From Acrocarpospora pleiomorpha (GTDB taxonomy: Bacteria; Actinomycetota; Actinomycetes; Streptosporangiales; Streptosporangiaceae): a DNA stretch of 64,000 nucleotides. Positions 31,858 through 41,112 of the stretch are shown piece after piece. The notes below the pieces were generated by a model, which saw only the letters and a list, made by a program, of their open reading frames with translations, ran no database searches and was not told the origin of the DNA. Each line of letters begins with the position of its first letter. Position 1 is the stretch's first letter. Made by a program: the position numbers and the translations under genes. Location of the stretch: contig NZ_BLAF01000021.1 in NCBI RefSeq assembly GCF_009687885.1, positions 93,721 through 157,720 of the forward strand, read 5' to 3'.

Positions 31858-34287
31858 CTACACATCCGGACGGGCGTGCTCGACGACCCACGTCGCCACC
31901 TGGGTGCGTGAGGTGAAGCCGAGCTTGGCCAGGATGTTGGCGACGTGGCGGGCGACGGTGGCCTGGCTGATCACCAGTTCGTCGGCGATGGCCCGGTTGC
32001 TGAGTCCGCGGGCGATCAGTTCGGCGATCTCCTGCTCGCGGGCGGTGAGCGTGCTCTGGGGGGTGAGCGCGGCGGGCTGGACCACCGGCCGGGTCACGGG
32101 CACGGCCTCTTCGAGCGCCAGCCTGACCGCCTGGTCGAGGGTGAGGCCGTGCCCTTCGGCCCAGAGGGCGGCCACCATGGCCTCGCCGAGCACGTCCCTG
32201 GCGGGCGCCAGCACGTTCTCCAGCCTGGATCCAGAGGAAGGGCGCTGGGCGGAGGACGCGGCGGCCAGCAGGACCGCGCGGCGCGGGTCGCCCTCGCGGG
32301 CCGACAGCAGGGCGAAGCCGGCCAGCCGCCTGGCGGTCTCCATCCGCAGCCCGGCGTCCCGGCCGAGCCGCAGCGCCTCGTCGAAGCGGCGGCGGGCCTC
32401 CGCCAGGTCGCCGCTCTCCAGCGCCACCGTGCCGAGCCCGGCCAGGCAGCTGATCAGAGACTGCCGGGCGTCGAACCCGCGCAGCAGCTCCATGGCGCGG
32501 GTGAAGTGCAGGCGGGCGGCGGCCAGGTCGCCGCGCTTGCGGGCGGCCTGGGCCAGGCCGGTCAGGCCGATCACCATGCCCAGGTGGTTGTCCAGCGCGG
32601 TGGTGAGCTCGACCACGCGCTCGCTGGCCCGCTGGGCCTCCCTGATCCTGCCCTGCCCCAGCGCCAGGAAGGCGCGGAAGCCGTGCGCCTCCGCCTCCAG
32701 CAGCCGCTCGCCGATCTCGACGCCGATGGTGACGGCCTGGTCGAGCCGCTTCTCCGGCGCGTCCGGGTCGTCCTGGTCGGTGACGGCCAGCATCATCAGG
32801 CCCAGCGCCTCCCCGCCCCGGTGGCCGCCGCTGCGGCACAGCTCGAGCCCGCACAGCGCCCGGCTCCTGGCCCCGGCCAGGTCGCCGGAGTTGACCGCCA
32901 GGTTGGCGGCCAGGAGCAGCGCCCGGCCGCGGGTGGCCGCGGGCAGCTCCGGGGAGGCCAGCGCGAGCAGCCGGTCCAGCCAGGAGATCAGCTGGGTCTG
33001 GTACCGGCCTGCGCCGATCAGCGCCCAGCGCATCTCGACCAGGGCCTGGAGCATGGGATCGGTGTCACCGGCCGCGACCGACCATTCGACCGCGCCGCGC
33101 AGATCCCCTTGGAGCCATTCCAGCCGGTCCACCCGGCGTTTCAGGTCGGGCCAGGGCACGCCGAGGGCGGCGGTCTCCCAGTCCCTGCCGAGGTGGCAGA
33201 AGTAGTCCCGGTGGCGGCGGCGCACTCCCTGCTCCTCGCCGGCCGCCTCCAGCTGCTCGGTCGCGTACTGCCGGATGGTGTCGAGCAGGCGGTAGCGGGC
33301 CTCTCCGGCGAGCTCGCCGTCCACCACGACCAGGGACTTGTCCACCAGGGCGGTCAGGTGGGTCAGCACGTCGTGCGGCCGCAGGCCGTCCCCCGAGCAG
33401 ATCCGCTCGGCCATGTCGAGGGTCCAGCCCGCCCGGAACGTGGTGGTCCGGCGTAACAGCAGGCGTTCGGGGTCCGACAGCAGCCGGTAGCTCCAGTCCA
33501 CGGTGGCCCGCAGGGTGCGCTGGCGCGGCGGCGCGGTCCTGTCCCCCGCCGCGAGCAGGTGGAACCTGTCCCCGAGCCGGGAGACGAGCTGCGGCATCGA
33601 CAGCACCCTGGTCATTCCGGCGGCGAGTTCCAGGGCCAGCGGCAGGCCGTCCAGGTCGCGGCAGAGCCGGTCCACCACGGCGGCGTTGGCCTCGGTCAGC
33701 GCGAACCCGGGGGCCGCGGCGGCGGCCCTGGTGAGAAACAGCCGCCCGGCCTCCGAGTCGCGCACGTCGGCCGGCTCTCGCGACGCGGGCAACATCAGCG
33801 GCGGCACCCGCCAGACGGTCTCGCCGGGCACCCGCAGCGGCTCCCGGCTGGTGGCCAGCACCCGCACCTCGGGGCAGGCCTCGGTCAGCCGCCGGACCAG
33901 CCGGGCGCACTCCTCGACCACGGTCTCGCAGTTGTCCAGCAGGAGCAGCATCCTCCGCCCGGCCAGCACCTCGGCCACGGTGTCCCGCAGCGACCGGCGC
34001 GGCTCCCCCTCGACCCGCAGGATGGTGGCGGTCCTGCGGACCACCTCATCCGGCGGGGTGCCCTCGGGAAACTCCACCAGCCAGGCGCCGTCCGGCAGGT
34101 CGCCGACGATTTCGGCGGCGACCCGCAGGGCCAGCCTGCTCTTGCCGATCCCGCCCATGCCGCTCAGGGTCAGCACCCGGGTGGCCGTGATCAGCTGGAC
34201 CAGCTCGGCCACGTCGGGCTCACGACCGACGAAGACGTTCGGCTCCAGCGGAAGATTTCCCACGTGCGCGCGTGAAGTCTGAGTCAT
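31858..34287 (-). CDS. LuxR family regulator with NB-ARC/AAA-type ATPase domain
   Basis: The 809-residue regulator begins with a nucleotide-binding domain (Walker A GMGGIGKSRL near residue 43, Walker B MLLLLDNCE). It continues with an alpha-helical, TPR-like middle and ends with a LuxR helix-turn-helix (LTAREQEIAELIARGLSNRAI and following). ATG 34287 (MTQTSRAHVG) is chosen over a longer frame that overlaps the divergent gene. Such large regulators act as ligand- and ATP-controlled activators. The target is unknown, perhaps the divergent ABC exporter. Confidence 0.88.
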   Translation of the reverse strand: MTQTSRAHVGNLPLEPNVFVGREPDVAELVQLITATRVLTLSGMGGIGKSRLALRVAAEIVGDLPDGAWLVEFPEGTPPDEVVRRTATILRVEGEPRRSLRDTVAEVLAGRRMLLLLDNCETVVEECARLVRRLTEACPEVRVLATSREPLRVPGETVWRVPPLMLPASREPADVRDSEAGRLFLTRAAAAAPGFALTEANAAVVDRLCRDLDGLPLALELAAGMTRVLSMPQLVSRLGDRFHLLAAGDRTAPPRQRTLRATVDWSYRLLSDPERLLLRRTTTFRAGWTLDMAERICSGDGLRPHDVLTHLTALVDKSLVVVDGELAGEARYRLLDTIRQYATEQLEAAGEEQGVRRRHRDYFCHLGRDWETAALGVPWPDLKRRVDRLEWLQGDLRGAVEWSVAAGDTDPMLQALVEMRWALIGAGRYQTQLISWLDRLLALASPELPAATRGRALLLAANLAVNSGDLAGARSRALCGLELCRSGGHRGGEALGLMMLAVTDQDDPDAPEKRLDQAVTIGVEIGERLLEAEAHGFRAFLALGQGRIREAQRASERVVELTTALDNHLGMVIGLTGLAQAARKRGDLAAARLHFTRAMELLRGFDARQSLISCLAGLGTVALESGDLAEARRRFDEALRLGRDAGLRMETARRLAGFALLSAREGDPRRAVLLAAASSAQRPSSGSRLENVLAPARDVLGEAMVAALWAEGHGLTLDQAVRLALEEAVPVTRPVVQPAALTPQSTLTAREQEIAELIARGLSNRAIADELVISQATVARHVANILAKLGFTSRTQVATWVVEHARPDV

Positions 34288-34442
34288 CGGCCCTCGGGGT
34301 CGCCGGCTGCATCCGTCACAGAAAGTGTTACACCAACTACGGGAAGCTGCCCAGACGCAACCGAGTTTCATTCCTGGACCGCCAGCAGGATCGACCCGGA
34401 AAGCGATGGCGAATTGTCAGTGGCGGCAGCCACACTGGCGGC

Positions 34443-36380
34443 ATGGCCACCGCCCCCCTCGAAGAGAACCGGGAACGGGACCCCGAATCCGATCGGGATT
34501 CGGGGCCGGACGAGGGCAGGATCGACGATCTGCCGGACTTCTCCGACCTGACCACCCACAACTGGCACGCCCACGACGACACCATGAGCGGCGTCGGATT
34601 CGTCACGATCGCCAGGCGGCTGCCCGCGCTGATCGGGCAGGCGGTCCGGATGGCGTGGCAGGCCAGCCCACGCGACACGGTCGCGACCGTGCTGCTCAAC
34701 CTGCTCGCGGGCGTGTTCACCGCGTTCGGCCTGCTGGCCACCACCGGCGTGCTGGAGGCCTTGTTCACGGCGGGCCCCACCCCCGACCGGGTGCGCGCAG
34801 CCCTGCCCAGCCTGCTCCTGGTGGGCGTGGCGGCCGTGCTGCGCACGCTGCTCCAGGCGGGCGCGGGCTGGGCCCAGTCCCGCCTGGAACCCCAGGTCAA
34901 CCGCATCGCCGAAGAACGGTTGTACGGGCTGACCAGCAAGGTCGAGCTGATCAGGTTCGACGACCCCGACTTCCACGACTCGCTGCAGCGGGCCAGATCC
35001 CGCGGGGTGAGCTCGGCCGATTCGGTGGTCGGCTCCGCCATCGACGTGCTGACCGCCGGGATCAGCCTGATCGCCGCAGGCGGCGTGCTCGGCGTGCTGC
35101 ACCCGGTCCTGCTGCCGCTGCTGGTGATCGCGGTCCTGCCGGACGCGTGGGCCACCGTCCGCGCGGCCCGGATGCGCTACGCCACGATGTTGTCCCTGCT
35201 TCCCACCTACCGCCGCAAGTGGATCATCAGCGAGCTGCTGGCCGACCGGGACACCGCCGCCGAGGTGCGCTCCTTCACCATGCGGGGCTTCCTGCTGCGC
35301 GTCTACGACCTGGTCGCCAGGACCGAGCAGAACGTCCTGGTCCAGCTGGCCCGGCGGCAGACGATGGCCCGGCTGGTCGGCGAGGCGCTCGGCGGCGTGG
35401 GCGCGGGGCTGGTCTACCTCGCGCTCGGCCTGCTGCTGGCCACCGGCTCGGTCCCGCTCGCCATCGCGGGCACGGCGGTGCTTGCCGTGCGCTCCGGCCA
35501 GGGCTCGCTCACCAACCTGCTCTACGCGGTCAACCGGCTCTACGAGAACGGCCTCTACTTCACCGACTTCATCGACTTCTGCGAGGCCAACGAGTCGGCG
35601 CCGGAAGCGGAGCGGGGGCGGCCCCCGGCCGGGTTCGACCGGATCACGGTGGACGACGTCACCTTCACCTACCCGGGCAAGGACACCCCCGCGCTGGCCG
35701 GGGTGTCGATCCACATCGACCGGGGCGAGGTGGTCGCGCTGGTCGGCGAGAACGGCTCCGGCAAGACCACCCTGTCCAAGATCCTCGCGGGGTTGTACGC
35801 GCCGGCCACCGGCCGGGTGCTCTGGGACGGCACCGACCTGGCCGAGGTGGAACCGCACCTGCTCCGGGGCAACATCGCGGTGATCGCCCAGGATCACACC
35901 CGGTGGCCGCTGACCGCCCGGCACAACATCACCATGGGCCTGGAGAAGGGCGAGGACGCGGTGGTCCGGGCGGCCGGGGTGGCCGGGGCGGACGAGGTGA
36001 TCGCCGAACTGCCGAGCGGCTATCAGACCCTGCTGGACCGCAGATTCAAGGACGGCCAGGAGCTGTCCGGCGGCCAGTGGCAGCGGATCGCGGTGGCGCG
36101 CGGCTTCTACCGGGACGCGCCGCTGCTGATCTGCGACGAGCCGACCGCCGCGCTGGACGCCCGCGCCGAGCACGCTCTGTTCGACCGCATCCGGCAACAT
36201 TCGGACGGCCGGACCGTGCTGCTCATCACCCACCGGCTGGCCAGCGTCCGGCACGCGGACCGGATCTACGTGCTGGATCACGGTCTCGTGGTCGAGCAGG
36301 GCACCCATGACGAACTCGTCGGTGGGGACGGTATATATGCGGATCTGTACAACCTGCAGGCCCGCGCCTACAGCCGCTGA
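34443..36380 (+). CDS. ABC transporter, fused permease and ATPase (exporter type)
   Basis: The 645-residue half-transporter has an acidic N-terminus, about six membrane segments (residues about 80-350) and a C-terminal ATPase with GENGSGKTT, LSGGQWQRIAVARG, LLICDEPTAALD and the H-loop THR. It resembles lipid, peptide or lanthipeptide-type exporters. No RiPP precursor or modifying enzyme is visible nearby, so the substrate is open. It is divergent from the LuxR/AAA regulator. Confidence 0.85.
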   Translation: MATAPLEENRERDPESDRDSGPDEGRIDDLPDFSDLTTHNWHAHDDTMSGVGFVTIARRLPALIGQAVRMAWQASPRDTVATVLLNLLAGVFTAFGLLATTGVLEALFTAGPTPDRVRAALPSLLLVGVAAVLRTLLQAGAGWAQSRLEPQVNRIAEERLYGLTSKVELIRFDDPDFHDSLQRARSRGVSSADSVVGSAIDVLTAGISLIAAGGVLGVLHPVLLPLLVIAVLPDAWATVRAARMRYATMLSLLPTYRRKWIISELLADRDTAAEVRSFTMRGFLLRVYDLVARTEQNVLVQLARRQTMARLVGEALGGVGAGLVYLALGLLLATGSVPLAIAGTAVLAVRSGQGSLTNLLYAVNRLYENGLYFTDFIDFCEANESAPEAERGRPPAGFDRITVDDVTFTYPGKDTPALAGVSIHIDRGEVVALVGENGSGKTTLSKILAGLYAPATGRVLWDGTDLAEVEPHLLRGNIAVIAQDHTRWPLTARHNITMGLEKGEDAVVRAAGVAGADEVIAELPSGYQTLLDRRFKDGQELSGGQWQRIAVARGFYRDAPLLICDEPTAALDARAEHALFDRIRQHSDGRTVLLITHRLASVRHADRIYVLDHGLVVEQGTHDELVGGDGIYADLYNLQARAYSR

Positions 36381-36383
36381 CTA

Positions 36384-36456
36384 TTGACCCCATAGACAGC
36401 CGCATGGGCGCGGCCCTGGGTCCGGCCGCCAGGAACCGGTTCGCGACCGGGGTCAA
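36384..36456. terminator. Inverted-repeat structure between convergent genes
   Basis: TTGACCCC (36384-36391) pairs with GGGGTCAA (36449-36456), enclosing the small hairpins GCGGCC/GGCCGC (36410-36429) and CCGGT/ACCGG (36436-36450). It is placed to act as a terminator for both neighbours. Confidence 0.4.
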
Positions 36457-36513
36457 GAAAGGCGAGGCGGCCAGGCCGTGGGGCGCGGCCCGCCGCCGAC
36501 CAGACACGCTGTA

Positions 36514-37932
36514 CTACAGCAGGGCTTCGATGACCGCCTTGGCGATCGGGGCGGCCACCTCGCCGCCGAAGCCGCCGTGCTCGACCAGCACCCCGACCGC
36601 CACCCGGGGCCGCGCGGCGGGGGCGAAGGCGGTGAAGACCGCGTGGTCGGAGCCGTCGTTCTCGGCCGTGCCGGTCTTGGCGGCCACCTCGACGCCGGGG
36701 ATGGCGGCGGCCGTGCCGGTCCCGCCGGGCTGGGTGACGCTGACCATCATCTCGGTGAGCTGCTCGGCCACCGCCCCCGGCATGGCCTCGCGGTACTCCT
36801 CCGGATCGGTCATGCTCACCATCGCGCCGTCCGTCAGCCGGATCTCGTCCACCAGATAGGGCCGCATCAGCACGCCGTCGTTGGCCACCGCCGCCGAGAT
36901 GAGCGCGAGCTCCAGCGGCGTCACGCGGTCGTCGAACTGGCCGATGGCCGACATCGCGGTCTGCGCCCGGTCCATGCGCTCCGGATACCGGCTGGCCGCC
37001 ACCGCGAGCGGCACGGTGAGGCTCTCGTCGCCGAACCCGAACGCGGTGGCCCGGCGGCGCAGCGCGTCCTGGCCGAGCGCCAGGCCGAGCGTGGCGAACG
37101 CCGTGTTGCACGACATCTGGAAGGCCTGGGCCAGTGGCGGCGAGCCGTTCCCGCAGTCCGCGCCGCCCGCGTTGCCGAGCATGACGCTGGTGCCGGGCAG
37201 CTTGAGCCGGGGCGGCGCGGTGATCGGGGTGCCCGGCGCGTACTTCCCGGAGTCCAGCGCCGCGGCGGCGGTGACCACCTTGAACGTGGAGCCCGGCGGG
37301 TAGAGCTGGCTGGTCGCCCGGTTGAGCAGGGGTTTGGCCGGGTCGGCCTGCAACTCCTTGTCGATCCTGGCCAGCTGCTCGGGGTCGAAGGTGGCGAAGT
37401 CATTCGGGTCGTACGCGGGAAAGGAGGTCATGGCCAGGATGGCGCCGGTGGCCGGGTCGACGGCCACGACCGCGCCGTGTTTGCCGGTGGCGCGCAGGCC
37501 CTCGTAGGCGGCGCGCTGGGCGCGGGCGTCGAGGGTGAGCGTCACCGACGCGCCCCTGGCGGTGTCCTTGAGCAGGGTGCGGACCATGACCCTGGGGTCG
37601 GTGCCGGACAGGGCCTGGTGCTCCGCCTGCTCGACGCCGGTGTCCCGGTAGAGCGAGGCGAAGCCGGTGACCGCCGAGTAGAGCGGGCCCTGCGGGTAGA
37701 CGCGCTGGTAGCGGTACCGGCCGCGGACCTCCTTACTGGTGGCGAGCACGGTGCCGTCGCGGAGCAGCAGGTCGCCCCGGGAGGTGTTGAACTTGGCGAG
37801 CATCGGGCGCTGGTTGCGCTCGTCCGCCTCCAGCGCGGCGACCTGGAAGATCTGGATGTAGCTGGCGTTCGCGAGCAGGGCGAACAGCATCATCCCGGCC
37901 ACGGCGGCGACCCGTCGCAGCGGGATGTTCAT
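36514..37932 (-). CDS. pbpA: Class B penicillin-binding protein (PbpA-like)
   Basis: The 472-residue protein has one N-terminal membrane anchor, a dimerisation-type domain and a transpeptidase domain with STFK, SCN and KTGTAE active-site motifs. It is the D,D-transpeptidase partner of a RodA/FtsW glycosyltransferase in peptidoglycan synthesis. It stands alone here, without rodA, protein kinase or phosphatase genes of the usual actinobacterial cluster, so it is probably an additional copy. Confidence 0.85.
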   Translation of the reverse strand: MNIPLRRVAAVAGMMLFALLANASYIQIFQVAALEADERNQRPMLAKFNTSRGDLLLRDGTVLATSKEVRGRYRYQRVYPQGPLYSAVTGFASLYRDTGVEQAEHQALSGTDPRVMVRTLLKDTARGASVTLTLDARAQRAAYEGLRATGKHGAVVAVDPATGAILAMTSFPAYDPNDFATFDPEQLARIDKELQADPAKPLLNRATSQLYPPGSTFKVVTAAAALDSGKYAPGTPITAPPRLKLPGTSVMLGNAGGADCGNGSPPLAQAFQMSCNTAFATLGLALGQDALRRRATAFGFGDESLTVPLAVAASRYPERMDRAQTAMSAIGQFDDRVTPLELALISAAVANDGVLMRPYLVDEIRLTDGAMVSMTDPEEYREAMPGAVAEQLTEMMVSVTQPGGTGTAAAIPGVEVAAKTGTAENDGSDHAVFTAFAPAARPRVAVGVLVEHGGFGGEVAAPIAKAVIEALL

Positions 37933-38013
37933 ACGTCGGGCGCGAGGTCCTGCCACACGTTCTGGTGTAACAGGCGGCCGGGAAAGCGCGACCCCGCACG
38001 GGGCAAAGGGCGG

Positions 38014-38391
38014 TTAGACGCCTTGCGGGATGGCCATGACGTCCTTGTAATACTGGATCTTGTAGTGGATGTGGCCCTGCCGCCGGCGCAGGGTGGCGAT
38101 CTGCCGCTCGACGCCCTCGTCGTGGGCTTCGAGAAGTTCGATCCGCTCGCGGACGGTGTGGTCGCCTTGCCGTACGAGTTCGGCGAAGCGGAGCATCTCG
38201 GCGATCGGCATGCCGGTGTCGCGCAGGCAGCGGAGCATGTTCAGCCAGCCGACGTCACCGTCGGTGAAGCGGCGCTGCCCGGCGGCGTTGCGCCCGACGT
38301 TGCCGAGCAGCCCGATGCGCTCGTAGTAGCGGAGGGTGTCCAGGCTGAAGCCGGTCTCCTCGGAAACCTGCCCAGGTGTGAATACGGCCAT
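38014..38391 (-). CDS. MerR family transcriptional regulator
   Basis: The 125-residue protein has the MerR winged helix (FTPGQVSEETGFSLDTLRYYERIGLL) and a coiled-coil dimerisation helix, with no C-terminal metal-binding cysteines, so it probably senses an organic compound. ATG 38391 lies seven bases downstream of the -10 element of a MerR-type promoter, which indicates a leaderless, autoregulated transcript. Confidence 0.88.
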   Translation of the reverse strand: MAVFTPGQVSEETGFSLDTLRYYERIGLLGNVGRNAAGQRRFTDGDVGWLNMLRCLRDTGMPIAEMLRFAELVRQGDHTVRERIELLEAHDEGVERQIATLRRRQGHIHYKIQYYKDVMAIPQGV

Positions 38392-38397
38392 ACCCCG

Positions 38398-38428
38398 ATC
38401 CTGGCACCTGGAGTGCGCTCCAGGTCAA
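38398..38428 (-). promoter_or_regulatory. MerR-type promoter of the merR gene
   Basis: On the minus strand TTGACC and CAGGAT are separated by 19 bases that carry most of the perfect palindrome ACCTGGAG-N4-CTCCAGGT (38406-38425). Over-long spacers of this kind are the hallmark of MerR-controlled promoters. Confidence 0.8.
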
Positions 38429-38457
38429 GGCGCGCACCTCGGCCGGGAATCCGGGGC

Positions 38458-38488
38458 TTGCCCTGGAGCGCGCTCCAGCTCGCACAGT
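38458..38488 (+). promoter_or_regulatory. Second MerR-type promoter
   Basis: TTGCCC (38458-38463) and CACAGT (38483-38488) have the same 19-base spacing and enclose the perfect palindrome CTGGAGCGCGCTCCAG (38463-38478). Transcription would begin at or next to the ATG at 38495. Confidence 0.75.
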
Positions 38489-38494
38489 GGGCCC

Positions 38495-38692
38495 ATGACG
38501 AACTACCCCACTGTGCGTCCCGGCTGGTTCAGCACTCCCGCGCTGCTCCCGCTCTGGGTTCGGGACGAGTACAGCACGCAGCCGCGCCGCGCTACTCGGC
38601 GAGATGGTCGGACAGGTAGCGGCGAACCAGCCGCTTACACTCCGCGATCAGCTCGGGGTCGCCTTCGGGATGCACGCGAAAAGCCAGTTTGA
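38495..38692 (+). pseudogene. Truncated MerR-target ORF
   Basis: The ATG sits seven bases after the -10 of the second MerR promoter. The frame reads MTNYPTVRPGWFSTPALLPL and stays plausible for about 35 residues. It then turns into Arg-rich sequence as it runs antisense through the 3' end of the TetR gene. This looks like the 5' stump of the regulator's original target, cut off by the neighbouring gene. A genuine 65-residue protein cannot be excluded. Confidence 0.45.
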
Positions 38693-39245
38693 GCACGGCG
38701 TCGGCGGCTTCCACGGCCACCACGAGGGCGCGGGCCAGCGCGTCGCTGCCGGGCGCGCCGAGAAGATCGATCACGAGGCCGCGCAGCCGGTCGGCCACGA
38801 CGACGTTGTTCTCCAGAGCCGCGTCGAGCATACGCTGGGTGCCGGGCAGCGCCGGGCCGCCGGGAGCGGCCAGCACTTCGCCGAAGTCGACCACGCCGAA
38901 GCCGGGCGTGGTGCGCTTCATCCGGACGAACTCGTCGATGCCCAGGTCGACGGCCTCGGTCCAGTCGCCGGGGTTGGTCGCGCCGAGCCGGGCCGCCATC
39001 CGGTTCAGGAACGCGTCCAGATTGCGCAGCGCGAGCGCCCGGACCAGGCCTTGCTTGTCCGGGAAGAACTGGTAGAAGGTGCCGATGGGAACCTCGGCAC
39101 GCCGGGCGACCTCCTTGGTCGTGAGCGCCTCATACCCCACCTCGTCCAGGAGTAGGGCGCACTCGTCGAGCATGCGCTCGACGCGTTCCAGGCTGCGGCG
39201 CTGAGCCGGGCGACGACGCAGCGTCCCGGCGGCGGCGTTTGTCAT
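38592..39245 (-). CDS. TetR family transcriptional regulator
   Basis: The 217-residue regulator has a TetR helix-turn-helix (LTTKEVARRAEVPIGTFYQFF, residues about 42-62) and a helical sensor domain. It is divergent from the GH1 gene across 67 bp and may control it, although I see no clear palindrome there. Its 3' end overlaps a truncated ORF on the other strand. Confidence 0.88.
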   Translation of the reverse strand: MTNAAAGTLRRRPAQRRSLERVERMLDECALLLDEVGYEALTTKEVARRAEVPIGTFYQFFPDKQGLVRALALRNLDAFLNRMAARLGATNPGDWTEAVDLGIDEFVRMKRTTPGFGVVDFGEVLAAPGGPALPGTQRMLDAALENNVVVADRLRGLVIDLLGAPGSDALARALVVAVEAADAVLKLAFRVHPEGDPELIAECKRLVRRYLSDHLAE

Positions 39246-39312
39246 TGCTCCATTGTCTACCTGTTCGATTGCGGTCGGGTTAACATGAGTTGCACTCGCG
39301 TCAGGAGGCCCG

Positions 39313-40605
39313 ATGTTCCTGTGGGGTACGGCTACCGCCGCCTACCAGATCGAAGGGGCGGTCGCCGAGGACGGGCGCGGCCCCTCGATCTGGGACACCT
39401 TCGCGCATGAGCCCGGACGGGTGCGGGACGGGCACACCGGTGACGTGGCCTGTGATCACTACCATCGGTGGGCCGAGGACGTCGAGTTGATGGCGGCGCT
39501 GGGGGTCAACGCGTACCGGTTCTCGGTGGCGTGGTCCCGGGTCCTGCCGTACGGGCGGGGGGTGGTGAACGCCAAGGGGCTGGATTTCTACGACCGGCTG
39601 GTGGACGGGCTGTGCGCGAAGGGGATCGCGCCGGCGTTGACGCTGTTCCACTGGGATCTGCCGCAGGCCTTGGAGGACGAAGGCGGCTGGATGAACCGCG
39701 ATATTTCCGGGTATTTCGCGGATTATGCGGCGATCGTGGCGGAGCGGTTGGGTGATCGGGTCAAGCTGTGGATCACGTTGAACGAGCCGTTCGTGCACAT
39801 GGTGTACGGGTACGCGATGGGGACGCACGCGCCGGGGAAGACGCTGTTCCTTGAGGCCCTGCCGGTCGCCCATCATCAGCTGCTCGGGCACGGTCTGGCC
39901 GTACAAGCCCTGCGGGCGGCCGGAGCCGAGCAGGTGCTGATCACCAACAACTGCACGCCAGTGTGGGCGGCCTCGGACGCGCCCGAGGACGTGGCCGCCG
40001 CCGACGCGTACGACGTGCTGCACAACCGGCTCTTCAACGACCCCGTCCTCACCGGCACATACCCCGACATGTCGCCATTCGCGATCGACGAGGTGCCCGG
40101 CGTGCGCCCCGGCGACCTGGAAACGATCGCGCAACCCCTCGACGGGCTCGGGATCAACTACTACAACCCCACCCGGCTCGCCGCCCCCAGCACCGACATC
40201 CTGCCGTTCGAGGACGCGGGGATCACCGGCTACCCCACCACCGCCTTCGGCTGGCCGGTCGTCCCCGACGGCCTGCGCGAGCTCCTGGTCTCCCTCAGGA
40301 CGCGCTACGACACCCTCCCGCCCGTCTACATCACCGAGAACGGCTGCTCCCACGACGGCCTGGACGACCAGTTCCGCGTCGACTACCTGGACGGACACCT
40401 GAAAGCCCTCCGCCAGGCCCAGGCCGAGGGCGTCGACGTGCGCGGCTACTTCGCCTGGTCACTGCTGGACAACTTCGAGTGGGCCGACGGCTACCACCAG
40501 CGTTTCGGCCTGGTCCACGTGGACTTCGACACCCAGGCCCGGACCCCGAAGTCCTCCTACCACTGGTTCCGGAGCCAAATACGCACCGGCCGGAACTCCT
40601 TCTGA
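39313..40605 (+). CDS. GH1 family beta-glucosidase
   Basis: The 430-residue enzyme has the GH1 N-terminal motif FLWGTATAAYQIEGA, the acid/base Glu in TLNEP (about residue 157) and the nucleophile Glu in ITENG (about residue 340). It hydrolyses beta-glucosides or related glycosides, and lacks a signal peptide, so it acts in the cytoplasm. AGGAGG precedes the ATG. Codon third positions shift from G-rich in the first half to C-rich in the second. Confidence 0.9.
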   Translation: MFLWGTATAAYQIEGAVAEDGRGPSIWDTFAHEPGRVRDGHTGDVACDHYHRWAEDVELMAALGVNAYRFSVAWSRVLPYGRGVVNAKGLDFYDRLVDGLCAKGIAPALTLFHWDLPQALEDEGGWMNRDISGYFADYAAIVAERLGDRVKLWITLNEPFVHMVYGYAMGTHAPGKTLFLEALPVAHHQLLGHGLAVQALRAAGAEQVLITNNCTPVWAASDAPEDVAAADAYDVLHNRLFNDPVLTGTYPDMSPFAIDEVPGVRPGDLETIAQPLDGLGINYYNPTRLAAPSTDILPFEDAGITGYPTTAFGWPVVPDGLRELLVSLRTRYDTLPPVYITENGCSHDGLDDQFRVDYLDGHLKALRQAQAEGVDVRGYFAWSLLDNFEWADGYHQRFGLVHVDFDTQARTPKSSYHWFRSQIRTGRNSF

Positions 40606-40727
40606 ACTACAGAACGCGCCCAGGCACAGCCGCGCGAACGTCTTGAGAGCGCATTGGATTCGCCCTACTGTCCCGTCGGCAGTTGAGTGAGCCCGGCGCG
40701 GTCGCACGGTGAGCATGCCGGCGGCCC

Positions 40728-41018
40728 TCACCACACGCCCGAGGGCCGTGCCACCTTCTCGGGTGTGGCCCGCAGGTCATTCTCCAGGTCTTCGACGATC
40801 CGCTGGGTGAGCACCTTCAGCCGCTCTCTGCGCCCGGTCAACTCCTCGGTGAAGTCCCGCGCCGTCGGGCCCACCCACACCGCCTTGCCGGTGAACGCCG
40901 CATGTGCCGGATCCAGGGCCGCCTCCAGACGAACCGCGTACCCGCGCACCTTCGCCAGCGCTCGCAGCAATTCCTCCCTACGGGGGTTGAGCGCCATATC
41001 CTGTGGATCGGGGGCCAT
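40728..41018 (-). CDS. WXG100-like small helical protein
   Basis: The 96-residue protein has two predicted helices separated by AVWVGPTARDF, which resembles the turn of WXG100/ESAT-6-like proteins, and no signal peptide. Such proteins are usually substrates of type VII secretion. It lies downstream, on the same strand, of a 678-residue unknown protein but is separated from it by an opposite-strand gene. Confidence 0.65.
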   Translation of the reverse strand: MAPDPQDMALNPRREELLRALAKVRGYAVRLEAALDPAHAAFTGKAVWVGPTARDFTEELTGRRERLKVLTQRIVEDLENDLRATPEKVARPSGVW

Positions 41019-41112
41019 AACTTTTCCCCTTCCTCCCTGGAACGGCTTGCGCGGTCTCCCGGACGATATGAGATGGTGCGCTCAGACGGCCAGCTCCTTT
41101 GGAGGATATCCA

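Noticed and set aside
34443..36380. ABC exporter as part of a lanthipeptide or other RiPP cluster.
   Set aside because: No precursor peptide, modifying enzyme or protease is visible within several kilobases.
36384..36456. A 73-base cloverleaf-like fold resembling a tRNA, with a T-arm-like CCGG-TTCGCGA-CCGG.
   Set aside because: The T-loop lacks the conserved A58, no proper D-arm or anticodon arm forms, and stem lengths do not fit. It is better read as terminator DNA between convergent genes.
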